In this document: in pieces, positions 17,353-25,510 of the stretch
Numbering within the stretch: the first letter of the stretch is position 1
Layout: each line of letters opens with the position of its first letter
NCBI RefSeq assembly: GCF_900269665.1
Contig: NZ_LT985361.1
Coordinates: 2,703,320-2,767,319 of the forward strand
Length of the DNA stretch: 64,000 nt
Direction of reading: 5' to 3'
DNA from: Nocardia suismassiliense
Lineage (GTDB): Bacteria > Actinomycetota > Actinomycetes > Mycobacteriales > Mycobacteriaceae
Notes under the pieces: model-generated
Seen by the model: the letters and a program-made list of their open reading frames with translations, nothing else
What the model was told of the DNA's origin: nothing
The model's database searches: none
Position numbers and translations under genes: made by a program

Positions 17353-18482
17353 GACGGCGTACCTTCCTGGATCGTGGTGCTGCCGGCATACCGGCTGGCC
17401 GGCCGGGGGAGACCGAGGCGCTCGCGCAATGTCCTGGCCGACAAAGGCTTCCGGGCCAACGCGGCGAGCCGGTCGACTGTCGTAGGTACGGCGAGCGGGC
17501 GGAGTACGACGCCGTCGGCGGCGCCGGAAGCGTCGATGGCGCCCAGCAATTCGCGCAGCGTCGCTGGAGTGCCGAGGTGGCGCAGGCTGGTCGAGATACC
17601 GGGGTCGGTCCACCGATCCAGCTGGGCGACCTCCTCCTGTGCGGAAGCCGATGAATCAGCCAGGTGGAGTTCGATATCCAGCAGCACTCGCACGGCATCG
17701 GGATCGCGGTCCGCGGCACGCACCGCCGTCCGCAGGGCGGTCCGCAGGGCTCGCGCAGCCTCGAGATCGTCTGCGGCGATGCGGATCAGGTCGGCCCGCT
17801 GTACCGCGACGCCCGTGCTCGCGTCGTCCTGTGCGCGCACCGCCACGATCGACTGACCCTGCGGCGAGCGCGGGGTGATCGACGGCCCCTTCACCGAGAA
17901 GTTGTCCCCTACGAAGTCGATGTAGTGCAGCTTGTCCCGGTCGATGAAGCGCCCGGTGGGCACATCGCGGATCTCCGCGTCGTCCTCCCAGCTGTCCCAC
18001 AGCCGGGTGACCACCTCGATCGCCTCATCGGCCTCGTGCCACAGCGACGCCGCGTCCTGCGCGTCCTTGCGGCCGAATGCCCGTGCCTGCTCCACACCTT
18101 CGGATACGGTCACCTCCCACCCGGCGCGCCCGAACGAGGCGAAATCGAGACTCTGGACGGCCTTGGCCAGATGGAACGGCTCGGTGTGCGTCACGGCCCC
18201 CTGCGGAAGCAGGCCGATGTGCCGCGTGGCCGCCGCGACTCGGGCGGCGATCGCCACCGCGTCGAGCCTGCCCCGCGTCGCGCCGGTCCCACCCGGCTGC
18301 AAGCCGAACGAGTCGGGCACGAATACCGTGTCCACCCCGGCCTTTTCGGCCGCGGTGACGGCGTCGACCCAGTACGCGCCGGTGAACAGATCCTCGGCTC
18401 GCGAGTCGTCCCGTCGCCACGACGCCGGGTGAATTCCCGTCCCCGCCAGCTCGACTGCGAGGAAGAAGTCGGAATCGGCCAT
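17349..18482 (-). CDS. LLM-class flavin-dependent monooxygenase (operon gene 11)
   Basis: A 377-residue luciferase-like protein starting ADSDFFLAVELAGTGIHPASWRR, with VFVPDSFGLQPGG, VAAATRHIGLLPQGAVTHTEPFHLAKAVQSLDFASFGRAGW and the C-terminal LREL, LARKPLSARTLRERLGLPRPASRY block. It resembles the partner LLM proteins found beside NtaA/YxeK-type monooxygenases. The start ATG (18482) shares one base with the stop of the upstream 80-residue gene (TGATG), and its stop overlaps the next gene by 4 nt. It is distinct in sequence from the other three LLM enzymes of the operon, so they are not recent duplicates. The substrate is unknown. Confidence 0.86.
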   Translation of the reverse strand: MADSDFFLAVELAGTGIHPASWRRDDSRAEDLFTGAYWVDAVTAAEKAGVDTVFVPDSFGLQPGGTGATRGRLDAVAIAARVAAATRHIGLLPQGAVTHTEPFHLAKAVQSLDFASFGRAGWEVTVSEGVEQARAFGRKDAQDAASLWHEADEAIEVVTRLWDSWEDDAEIRDVPTGRFIDRDKLHYIDFVGDNFSVKGPSITPRSPQGQSIVAVRAQDDASTGVAVQRADLIRIAADDLEAARALRTALRTAVRAADRDPDAVRVLLDIELHLADSSASAQEEVAQLDRWTDPGISTSLRHLGTPATLRELLGAIDASGAADGVVLRPLAVPTTVDRLAALARKPLSARTLRERLGLPRPASRYAGSTTIQEGTPS

Positions 18483-18724
18483 CAGTAGGTTTCCTTCCAG
18501 TTCAAGCACTGCCGTGCCGCGGGATGCACACCCGCCGCGTCGGGGGCGAAGAAGAACGCGTGCTGCCACAGATCGGTGGCCGCGGTGCGCTCCGGCACAT
18601 GCGTGCGCCACCAGCGCCTCGCCCGCGCAGGCAGCGATCCCGGGCGTTCCGGCCTGCTGCGGCGGCACGCGGGCCGGTCGGTGCGCACGAGTATCCGGCT
18701 GTGGCGGTAGGTCGATTCCGGCAT
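18482..18724 (-). CDS. Small protein of unknown function (80 residues), translationally coupled (operon gene 10)
   Basis: I do not recognise this protein. It starts MPESTYRHSRILVRTD, has a basic middle (RRSRPERPGSLPARARRWWR) and ends with an aromatic and Cys-bearing tail (WQHAFFFAPDAAGVHPAARQ, then CLNWKETY). No signal peptide or membrane segment is visible. Its reality is supported by exact junctions: its ATG overlaps the ABC ATPase stop as TGATG, and its own stop overlaps the next LLM start as TGATG. It contains two Cys, several His and five Trp in 80 residues, unusual for a random frame in this GC content. It could be a small partner of the flavin monooxygenases, but that is a guess from position. 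Confidence 0.7.
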   Translation of the reverse strand: MPESTYRHSRILVRTDRPACRRSRPERPGSLPARARRWWRTHVPERTAATDLWQHAFFFAPDAAGVHPAARQCLNWKETY

Positions 18725-20406
18725 CAGGATGGTCCTTTCGCGGCGGTGGGCGTGGGTATGGCGGACAACAGCTCGCGGGTGTACTCGTGCTGCGGGTTGT
18801 CGAAAATCGCTGCGGTCGGCCCGGATTCGACGATGCGGCCGTGCCGCATGACCGCGACGTGGTCGCTGATCCGGCGGACCACCGCGAGGTCGTGCGAGAT
18901 GAACAGATAGCTCAGCGCCAGCTCGGCCTGCAGCCGGTCGAGCAGCTCGAGGATCTGCGCTTGCACGGAGGCGTCGAGCGCGGAGACCGGTTCGTCCAGC
19001 ACCAGCAGGTCCGGGTGCAGGGCGAGCGCGCGGGCGATGGCGACGCGCTGACGCTGTCCACCGGACAGTTCCGCGGGCCGGCGCTGTGCGAAGTGCTCCG
19101 GCAGTGCCACCTGCCTGAGCAGTTCGGCGACCCTGGCCTGCCTGGCCGCGCGGTCGCCGACCCCGTATGCGCGCAACGGTTCCTCGATGATGGTGCCGAC
19201 CCGCCAACGCGGATCCAGCGAGGAGTACGGGTTCTGGTACACCACCTGGAACCGTTGGCGCAGCGCCCGCAACCGGGTGCCGCGCAACCGGGTCAGTTCC
19301 TGTCCGTCGAAGGTGACCCGGCCGCTGTCGGGTTCGGTGAGGCGCAGCGCGATTCGGGCGGTGGTCGACTTGCCCGAACCGGATTCGCCTACCAGCGAGA
19401 GGGTTTCGCCGCGGCCGAGCTCGAAGCCGACACCCGCGACTGCGGTCACCGAGCCACCCGCCTGTGCGCGGAAACGCTTGTGCACCTCGCGCAGTGCCAG
19501 CAGTGGCGCACCCTCGCGCGGCTTAGGCGTTCGGTAGGCGACCGTGGGCGCCAGGCTCGGCGAGGCGGCGAGCAGCCGCTTCGTGTACGGATGGCGCGGT
19601 GCCGCGAGCACCGTCGCGGTGGGCCCGCTCTCCACGATCTCGCCGCCGCTCAGCACCACGATCCGATCGGCGCGCTCGGCGGCCACCGCGAGATCGTGGG
19701 TGATCAGCAGCACCGCGGTGCCCTCGGCCGCGATCTGCGCGGCCAGCTGGTCGAGCACCCGCCGCGCCACCGTGGCGTCCAGCGCGCTGGTCGGCTCGTC
19801 CGCGATCACCAGTTCCGGCCGGCAGGCCAGCGCGGACGCGATGAGCACCCGCTGCCGTTGCCCGCCCGAGAGTTCGTGCGGGTACTGCACTTCGCGCAGT
19901 TCCGGACGGTCCAGGCCCGCGTCGGCGAGCAGTTGGATCGCACGCTCACGCGCCGAATGCCGGTCGGCCAGCCGGTGCACCAGCAGCGCCTCGGCCACCT
20001 GTTCACCCACGCGCCGTACCGGATTCAGCGACAGCCCCGGATCCTGCGGCACGAAGCCGATGCGCGCGCCGCGTAACCGTTGCAGTTCCCGCTCGGATCC
20101 GGTGTCGACGACCTTTCCGTCGAATGCGATGGTCCCGCCGCTGATCTCGGCATTGGCCCCGAGCAAGCCGATCACCGATTGCGCGAGAGTGGACTTGCCG
20201 GAGCCGGATTCGCCGACCAGGGCCACCACTTCGCCACGGGACACACTGAGCGAGACCCCGGCCAACGCGGTCACGTCACCGGAGTCGGACCGGTAGCGGA
20301 CGCGCAGATTGTCGATCCGCAACAGCGGACCGGCGTACTGTCCCGCGGCAGTCGAGGACACCTGCTCTTCGGTCGGTGCCGCTTGCGGCGAAGTAGTGCT
20401 GGTCAT
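18724..20406 (-). CDS. Peptide-type ABC transporter, fused double ATPase (DppD-DppF type, operon gene 9)
   Basis: A 560-residue protein with two complete ABC ATPase domains. Domain 1 (about residues 28-270) has Walker A GESGSGKSTLAQ, signature LSGGQRQRVLIA and Walker B LVIADEPTSALD. Domain 2 (about 315-545) has GESGSGKSTTAR, LSGGQRQRVAIA and LLVLDEPVSALD. Each domain ends with the oligopeptide-family block HPYTKRLLAA or HEYTRELLSA. It powers import through the two permeases encoded just upstream, delivering substrate from the family 5 binding protein. ATG 20406 overlaps the upstream permease stop by 4 nt and has a GGAAGGAA ribosome-binding site. The substrate is inferred only from operon context (an organosulfur compound or peptide). 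Confidence 0.93.
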   Translation of the reverse strand: MTSTTSPQAAPTEEQVSSTAAGQYAGPLLRIDNLRVRYRSDSGDVTALAGVSLSVSRGEVVALVGESGSGKSTLAQSVIGLLGANAEISGGTIAFDGKVVDTGSERELQRLRGARIGFVPQDPGLSLNPVRRVGEQVAEALLVHRLADRHSARERAIQLLADAGLDRPELREVQYPHELSGGQRQRVLIASALACRPELVIADEPTSALDATVARRVLDQLAAQIAAEGTAVLLITHDLAVAAERADRIVVLSGGEIVESGPTATVLAAPRHPYTKRLLAASPSLAPTVAYRTPKPREGAPLLALREVHKRFRAQAGGSVTAVAGVGFELGRGETLSLVGESGSGKSTTARIALRLTEPDSGRVTFDGQELTRLRGTRLRALRQRFQVVYQNPYSSLDPRWRVGTIIEEPLRAYGVGDRAARQARVAELLRQVALPEHFAQRRPAELSGGQRQRVAIARALALHPDLLVLDEPVSALDASVQAQILELLDRLQAELALSYLFISHDLAVVRRISDHVAVMRHGRIVESGPTAAIFDNPQHEYTRELLSAIPTPTAAKGPS

Positions 20407-21275
20407 AGTTGTTCGTTCCTTCCAACGGCGCGCCCGAGACGCTGGGCGGCCACGACCACCGCGATGATGACCAGGCCGGGCAGAGTGGTCATCCACCATG
20501 CGGTGGCGAGGTAGTTGCGGCCCTCGGAGATGAGCGAACCCCATTCGGGCGTAGGCGGTTTCGCGCCATAACCGAGGAAGCTCAGGGCCGACACCGACAG
20601 CACGGCCATGCCGAACTCGACGGCGGCCAGCGCCAGCACTGGCTGATACGAGTTGGGCAGCACATGCCGCAGCAGCACCGTGTACCAGCGGACCCCCGAA
20701 GCGTGCGCCGCCTCGACATACACCGCGTGCCGCACCCGCAGCACTTCCGACCGCAGCACCCTGGCGAAGTTGGCGACCAGCGAAACCCCCACCGCGATCG
20801 CCACATTGCGAGTACCGAAACCCAGGGCCGTGACCAGCGCCAGCGACAGCAGCAGCGCCGGAATCGACAGCAGCACATCGACGACGCGCATGACCACGGT
20901 GTCGACGATGCCGCCCGCCGCACCCGACAGCAGTCCGAGGACGGACCCGGCGATCAGCGCGATACCCACCGCCGCGAGCGTCGCGGTGAGCGAGAGCCCC
21001 GCGCCGTGCACCATGCGCGTGTACAGGTCGCGCCCGAGATTGTCGGTCCCGAACCAGTGCTCCGCACTCGGCCCGCGAAACTTGTGCGCGGGCACCCCGG
21101 TCAGTGGATCACCACTGGCGAACAGCGAAGGGAACAGCGCCCAGCCGACGGCGAGTGCCGCGATAAGGATGGACAGGATCAGGGCCACATTGCCGCGCAA
21201 CCACTTCCCGCGCAGTGCGGGCTTGCGCAGCCCCGGGAAGGCGGCACGCCGCCGCTCATCGATGACGTCAACCAT
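20403..21275 (-). CDS. Peptide-type ABC transporter permease, DppC type (operon gene 8)
   Basis: A 290-residue inner-membrane protein with a cytosolic N-terminus, a first membrane segment (VALILSILIAALAVGWALFP), the extracytoplasmic motif EHWFGTDNLGRDLYTRMVHGA typical of DppC/OppC, and the BPD_transp_1 domain with the EAA loop (EAAHASGVRWYTVLLRHVLPN). It forms the channel with the adjacent DppB-type protein. Genes overlap by 8 nt upstream and 4 nt downstream. Confidence 0.93.
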   Translation of the reverse strand: MVDVIDERRRAAFPGLRKPALRGKWLRGNVALILSILIAALAVGWALFPSLFASGDPLTGVPAHKFRGPSAEHWFGTDNLGRDLYTRMVHGAGLSLTATLAAVGIALIAGSVLGLLSGAAGGIVDTVVMRVVDVLLSIPALLLSLALVTALGFGTRNVAIAVGVSLVANFARVLRSEVLRVRHAVYVEAAHASGVRWYTVLLRHVLPNSYQPVLALAAVEFGMAVLSVSALSFLGYGAKPPTPEWGSLISEGRNYLATAWWMTTLPGLVIIAVVVAAQRLGRAVGRNEQL

Positions 21276-22278
21276 GGATTGCCACCCCTTCGGCGGTGCC
21301 GCCGACCTTGTCGTCAGTCTTCTCGGGCGCGACCGCGTGCCGGGCCCGCGCGGCGATGCGCGGGTCGAGCAACGGATAGAGCAGGTCCACCGCGAGATTC
21401 ACCGTGACGAATACGGCCGAGGTGAGCAGCACGATGCCCTGCACCACCGGAATGTCCTGGGCCAGTACCGCGGTCTGGGTGAGGCGGCCGACGCCCTGCC
21501 TGGCGAAGACCGTCTCCACCACGACCGATCCGGCGAGCATGTTGCCGATCAGCACCCCGGCGATGGTGAAGGTGGGCACGCTGGCGGGGCGCAGCACATG
21601 CTTGCGCTGCACCCACCAGCGCGAACCGCCCTTCGCCAACGCGACGTCGACAAATGGCTGCCGCCAGGTCGATTCGAGACCCGCGGCCAGCACCTGGGCG
21701 ATCACCGCGCCGATCGGCAGGGCCAGCGTCAGGGCGGGCAGGACGGTGCCGGCGAAGCCGTGCCCACCGAAGGCCGGAGCGAGGCGCCACTGGAACGAGA
21801 ACAGTTGCAGCAGCAGCAAGCCGGTCCAGAAGGTCGGCACCGAAACACCGAGCGAAGGCAGGGCATTGAGCACGGTGCGCAGCCACGGCCGCCGGGTGTA
21901 GGTCGCGGCGAACGCCAGCGCCACCCCGCCGAACGTCGCGAAAAGCAGTGCCAGCCCAGCCAATCCGAGCGTCGCGGGCAGCGCGTCACCGATGGCGCCG
22001 GTCACCGGCTGACCGGTGCCGATCGAATGCCCGAGATCGCCACGCACCGCGTGCCCGAGCGCGGTCCAATACTGTTGCCACAGCGGCCGATCCAGCCCGT
22101 AGCGCGCCTGCAGCTCGGCGATGGCGGCCTGGTCCACCGGTGTGCCCGCGCCGCCGCCGTCGGCCGCGATGGAGATCGGGTCGGCGGGCAGCAGATAGAG
22201 CACCACGAAGGAGACGGTGAACGCCGCCCACAGCACCCAGACCGCTTGCAGGACCCGCAGAGCCAGATAGCGCGCCAT
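21268..22278 (-). CDS. Peptide-type ABC transporter permease, DppB type (operon gene 7)
   Basis: A 336-residue membrane protein with the DppB/OppB N-terminal segment (YLALRVLQAVWVLWAAFTVSF), the periplasmic stretch AELQARYGLDRPLWQQYWTALGHAVRGDLG, and the permease domain with an EAA-like loop near VDVALAKGGSRWWVQRKHVLRPA. It pairs with the DppC-type permease encoded next (8-nt overlap). It starts 2 nt after the stop of the binding-protein gene. Confidence 0.93.
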   Translation of the reverse strand: MARYLALRVLQAVWVLWAAFTVSFVVLYLLPADPISIAADGGGAGTPVDQAAIAELQARYGLDRPLWQQYWTALGHAVRGDLGHSIGTGQPVTGAIGDALPATLGLAGLALLFATFGGVALAFAATYTRRPWLRTVLNALPSLGVSVPTFWTGLLLLQLFSFQWRLAPAFGGHGFAGTVLPALTLALPIGAVIAQVLAAGLESTWRQPFVDVALAKGGSRWWVQRKHVLRPASVPTFTIAGVLIGNMLAGSVVVETVFARQGVGRLTQTAVLAQDIPVVQGIVLLTSAVFVTVNLAVDLLYPLLDPRIAARARHAVAPEKTDDKVGGTAEGVAIHG

Positions 22279-22280
22279 CG

Positions 22281-23900
22281 TTACCGCCCGCTCAGCCAGG
22301 CGTCGAAGAACTGTAGTCGCGCCGAGGCTTCGAACTTCAGGTCCTGAGCGGTGCCGCCCGCGCCGATCGCCTGGGACAACTCCACCGTCGGGATCAACAG
22401 CCCGGCGTCGAGCACCTGTTGCTGGGCCGTGTGGATGAGGCCATTGCGGACGGTGGTGTCGACGGTGCTCAACTGGCCGTTGAGCGCGTCGTCGAGCGCC
22501 GGAATCGGCCCTCGCACATTGAGATTGCGGCCGTCCAAACCGAACGAGGTGCGCAGGATGTCCCCGTCCGCGCGGGTGGTGTTGCCGTAGCTGCTGTCGA
22601 AGTCCTTCGCGTTCTGCCGTGCCGTCGACTCGGCGCCCGACACCAGATCCAGCTTCAGCTCGACCCCGACCTGCCGCAGCTGTTGCTGCACCAGCTCGAT
22701 GATCGCCTGGTTGCCCGCGAACACCTGGCTGAACAGCACCGAGAACGACAGCCGCTCACCGTTTTTCACCCGGATGCCGTCACCACCCGGTAGCCAGCCC
22801 GCCTGGTCGAGAATGCCGCGGGCCTTGCCGGGGTCGTAGGCCAGCCGGGTCGACAGGTCCTGGTAGCCGGGCGTGCTGCTGGCCAGCGGGCTGGTCGCGG
22901 GCTTGAACTGCGGCCCGAGCACGGTGTCCACCAACTGCTTACGGTCGATCGCGGGCAGCAGCGCCTGACGCACCGCGGGATCGCGCAGCGGGCCGCGGGT
23001 CACATTGGTCTGGAAGCCGAACGGCACACCGGGATTCGCGGTGCTGAGCACCCGTCCGCCTGCCGCCTCGATCTGTGCCGCGTCCTGCGGCAGCGCATCG
23101 CTGATCGCGTCGAGCTGCGCCGAGATGAGACTGCCGGTGCGCACACCGGATTCGGGCACCACGGTGAACTCGATCTTGTCCAGGTATGCCTCGCCGCGGT
23201 GCGCGAACACCGCCGAACCCCACTGGTATCCGGTGCGTTTGGCCAGCGTGACCGAGGCGTCCTGGCGGTAGCCCGCGTAGGTGAACGGCCCGCTGGCGAT
23301 GTTGTCGCCGAGGCAGCGCTGCTCCGCGGGCTTGGCGGTGGTGGCCTCGGCCAGAATGCCGAGCTGGGTGGTCGAGGACGCCTGCAAGAACTGCGCGTTG
23401 GGCTTGCTGAACTCCACCCGCGCGGTCAGCCGGTCGACAGCGGTGGTGCCGACATAGTTGGTGAGGTAGCTCGACGCCAGCGGGGATTTGGCCGACCCGA
23501 GCTTGATGATGGAGTCGAAAGTCTTGCCGACCGACTCCGCGGTGAGCGGTGTGCCATCGCTGAAGGTGACGCCGTCGGTGAGATGGAAGGTGAACACCTT
23601 CGCATCCGGCGTGACCTCCCAGCGCTGCGCCAGCCACGGCTTCAGCTCACCGGTCTTCGGATCCTGATCGGTCAGCGAGTCGACGATCTGGCGTGTCACG
23701 TACAGAGTTTGGTTGGTGCCCGACTGCGCGGGATCCGAGCAGGTGGGGGCCTGCGACAAGCCATAGCGCAGGGTGCCGCCCGGCTTCGGCGGTCCTGTGT
23801 CGCCGCCGGGCGCGGCCGAATCAGTGCCGCAGGCCGCAACAGTGGTGGCCGTGGCCAAAACGCCTGCCAGCGCGGCGATTCGGTGACGGGAACGGATCAC
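22281..23900 (-). CDS. ABC transporter substrate-binding lipoprotein, family 5 (operon gene 6)
   Basis: A 539-residue solute-binding protein with a lipoprotein signal peptide: hydrophobic core LAGVLATATTVAAC with the lipidated Cys24 and a following GTDSAAPGG linker. The mature part has the SBP family 5 blocks GGTLRYGLSQAP, WEVTPDAKVFTFHLTDGVTFSDGTPLTAESV and VRQALLPAIDRKQLVD. It should capture the ligand outside the membrane for the DppB/DppC permeases. It overlaps the upstream LLM gene by 4 nt. Family 5 proteins bind peptides, nickel chelates, sugars or other small molecules; sequence alone does not tell which. Confidence 0.92.
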   Translation of the reverse strand: MIRSRHRIAALAGVLATATTVAACGTDSAAPGGDTGPPKPGGTLRYGLSQAPTCSDPAQSGTNQTLYVTRQIVDSLTDQDPKTGELKPWLAQRWEVTPDAKVFTFHLTDGVTFSDGTPLTAESVGKTFDSIIKLGSAKSPLASSYLTNYVGTTAVDRLTARVEFSKPNAQFLQASSTTQLGILAEATTAKPAEQRCLGDNIASGPFTYAGYRQDASVTLAKRTGYQWGSAVFAHRGEAYLDKIEFTVVPESGVRTGSLISAQLDAISDALPQDAAQIEAAGGRVLSTANPGVPFGFQTNVTRGPLRDPAVRQALLPAIDRKQLVDTVLGPQFKPATSPLASSTPGYQDLSTRLAYDPGKARGILDQAGWLPGGDGIRVKNGERLSFSVLFSQVFAGNQAIIELVQQQLRQVGVELKLDLVSGAESTARQNAKDFDSSYGNTTRADGDILRTSFGLDGRNLNVRGPIPALDDALNGQLSTVDTTVRNGLIHTAQQQVLDAGLLIPTVELSQAIGAGGTAQDLKFEASARLQFFDAWLSGR

Positions 23901-24982
23901 GAGGCGACTCCAGCAGTTTCGGTAGGGACGAGCTCGGCGCCGGCGGCCAACGGGCGGCTCGGGATTCGGCGGCGCAGCTCCGGCGCCACCTCGGTTTGGA
24001 ACAGCGCGAGGCTGTCCAGGTAATCGATCTCGGGGCGGCCGTCCCGCTCGGCGGACAGGTGGATCACCTCGTGCCCGAAGTGCTCGTGCTGCCTGCCGAC
24101 CTTGTCGATCACCTGCTCCGGGCTGCCGACGAGAGCCGAACTGCGGCTGACGAAGTCGTCGAGCGTCTCGAACACGACCGGCAGGCCGAGGGTGCGCGCC
24201 AGTGCCAGGCGCGCCTCGAAGATCGGCCGATAGGTGTCGAGGGCCTGCTGGGACGTCCGGGCGACATGGAATCCCGCCGTACCCGCGCCGACCAGCGCAT
24301 CGGCTGGTTTGTGCCCGTAGAACTCCCAGCGCTCCCGATAGTGGCGAACCAGTTCGGCATACGGCTCGATCGGGTTGGTCACATTCGCCGAGAACAGCGG
24401 ATCACCGTGGCGCGCGGCCAGTTCCACCGAATCCCGGCTGGTCGCGCTGCCGTGCCAGATCCGGATCTCGGGCTGCCACGGCCGTGGCAGCGCCTTGGCG
24501 TTGGTCAGCGCGGGCCGGAATCGGCCGGACCAGGTGACGCTCTCGCTGTGCCAGAGCGCCCGAAACAGGTCGTAGCCTTCGTGGTTGCGGTCCCACTGAT
24601 CGTCGGTGGTGACGTGGAACAGCTCGGCCTGCGCGGTTCCGTTGCCCTTGCCGATGATCAGCTCCAGGCGGCCGCCGGACAGATTGTCCAGCGTGGAGTA
24701 GTCCTCGAAGGCGCGCACCGGATCCAGCAGGCTCAGCGTGGTGACGGCGGTGAACAGCGTGATCCGCGAGGTGACCGCGGCGATGTGGCTGAGGATCACC
24801 GGGGGAGCCGAGGACAGGAACGGATCCTCGTGCCGCTCACCGACGGCGAAGCCGTCGTAACCGAGATCCTCGGCCAGCCTGGCCTGTGCGACGACGTCAC
24901 GCAGCCGCTCCCTGGTGCCGGGCAGCCGGCCGGTCGTCGGGTCGGGCACCCGGGTGACCAGGGTGAACAGAAGAAACTTCAT
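23897..24982 (-). CDS. LLM-class flavin-dependent oxidoreductase (operon gene 5)
   Basis: A 361-residue luciferase-like monooxygenase. It starts MKFLLFTLVTRVPDPTTGRL and has LAEDLGYDGFAVGERHEDPF, TSRITLFTAVTTLSLLDPVRAFEDYSTLDNLSGGRLELIIGKG, RNHEGYDLFRALWHSES and WHGSATSRDSVELAARHGDPLFSANVTNP. These are the FMN-binding and TIM-barrel landmarks of the family. It lies between a GNAT acetyltransferase gene and the peptide-type binding protein, overlapping each by 4 nt. That pairing of an N-acetyltransferase with an LLM monooxygenase is what suggests an acetylate-then-oxidise route. The substrate is not known. Confidence 0.88.
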   Translation of the reverse strand: MKFLLFTLVTRVPDPTTGRLPGTRERLRDVVAQARLAEDLGYDGFAVGERHEDPFLSSAPPVILSHIAAVTSRITLFTAVTTLSLLDPVRAFEDYSTLDNLSGGRLELIIGKGNGTAQAELFHVTTDDQWDRNHEGYDLFRALWHSESVTWSGRFRPALTNAKALPRPWQPEIRIWHGSATSRDSVELAARHGDPLFSANVTNPIEPYAELVRHYRERWEFYGHKPADALVGAGTAGFHVARTSQQALDTYRPIFEARLALARTLGLPVVFETLDDFVSRSSALVGSPEQVIDKVGRQHEHFGHEVIHLSAERDGRPEIDYLDSLALFQTEVAPELRRRIPSRPLAAGAELVPTETAGVAS

Positions 24983-25506
24983 GCGGATGCTCCCAGTGCG
25001 TCGGTGACCGCGGGCAGTCGCTTCTCGAACGGGTGCTTGCCGAGCTGCTCGGCGGGCACGGCCGGGTCGTAGAGCGCGGTGTATCCGGCGGCCAGGTAGA
25101 GGCCGACGGCTTCGGGTTGCCGCGGACCGGTGGTCAGATAGATGCGCCGGTAGCCGCGCCGCTCGATCTCGGCCTCCAGCTGTGCGAGCACGAACAGCCC
25201 GAGCCCCTGCCTGCGGTGTTCGCGGGCCGTCCAGATTCGTTTGAGCTCAGCGGTTTCCGCGTCGTAGCGCTGGAAGGCCCCGCCCGCCACCGGCTCGCTG
25301 TCGCGGGTGACGACCAGCAGCGCGCCGTGCGGAGGCGCGAACTCGGTGGCCGGATAGTCGCGCAGCGACGCGTGCATCTCGCCGGCGCTGCGGCCGTAGC
25401 GGCTGCTGTACTCGACGGCGAGCTCGGCGAGCAGCGGCGCCGCCAGCGGGTCATCCTGGGCGACCCGGTGCACCCGCAGGTCCTGTGCCGAAAGCTGTTG
25501 CGTCAC
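24979..25506 (-). CDS. GNAT-family N-acetyltransferase (operon gene 4)
   Basis: A 175-residue protein with the GNAT acetyl-CoA site: VAGGAFQRYDAETAELKRIWTAREHRRQGLGLFVLAQLEAEI (motif A Arg-Arg-Gln-Gly-Leu-Gly) followed by the motif B segment RIYLTTGPRQPEAVGLYLAAGYTAL. It acetylates an amine with acetyl-CoA. It sits between the amino-acid-type binding protein (4-nt gap) and an LLM monooxygenase (4-nt overlap). In Bacillus operons for S-(2-succino)cysteine and related compounds, a GNAT enzyme N-acetylates the cysteine derivative before an LLM monooxygenase cleaves it. The same order of events is inferred here, not shown. Confidence 0.88.
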   Translation of the reverse strand: MTQQLSAQDLRVHRVAQDDPLAAPLLAELAVEYSSRYGRSAGEMHASLRDYPATEFAPPHGALLVVTRDSEPVAGGAFQRYDAETAELKRIWTAREHRRQGLGLFVLAQLEAEIERRGYRRIYLTTGPRQPEAVGLYLAAGYTALYDPAVPAEQLGKHPFEKRLPAVTDALGASA

Positions 25507-25510
25507 CGGG

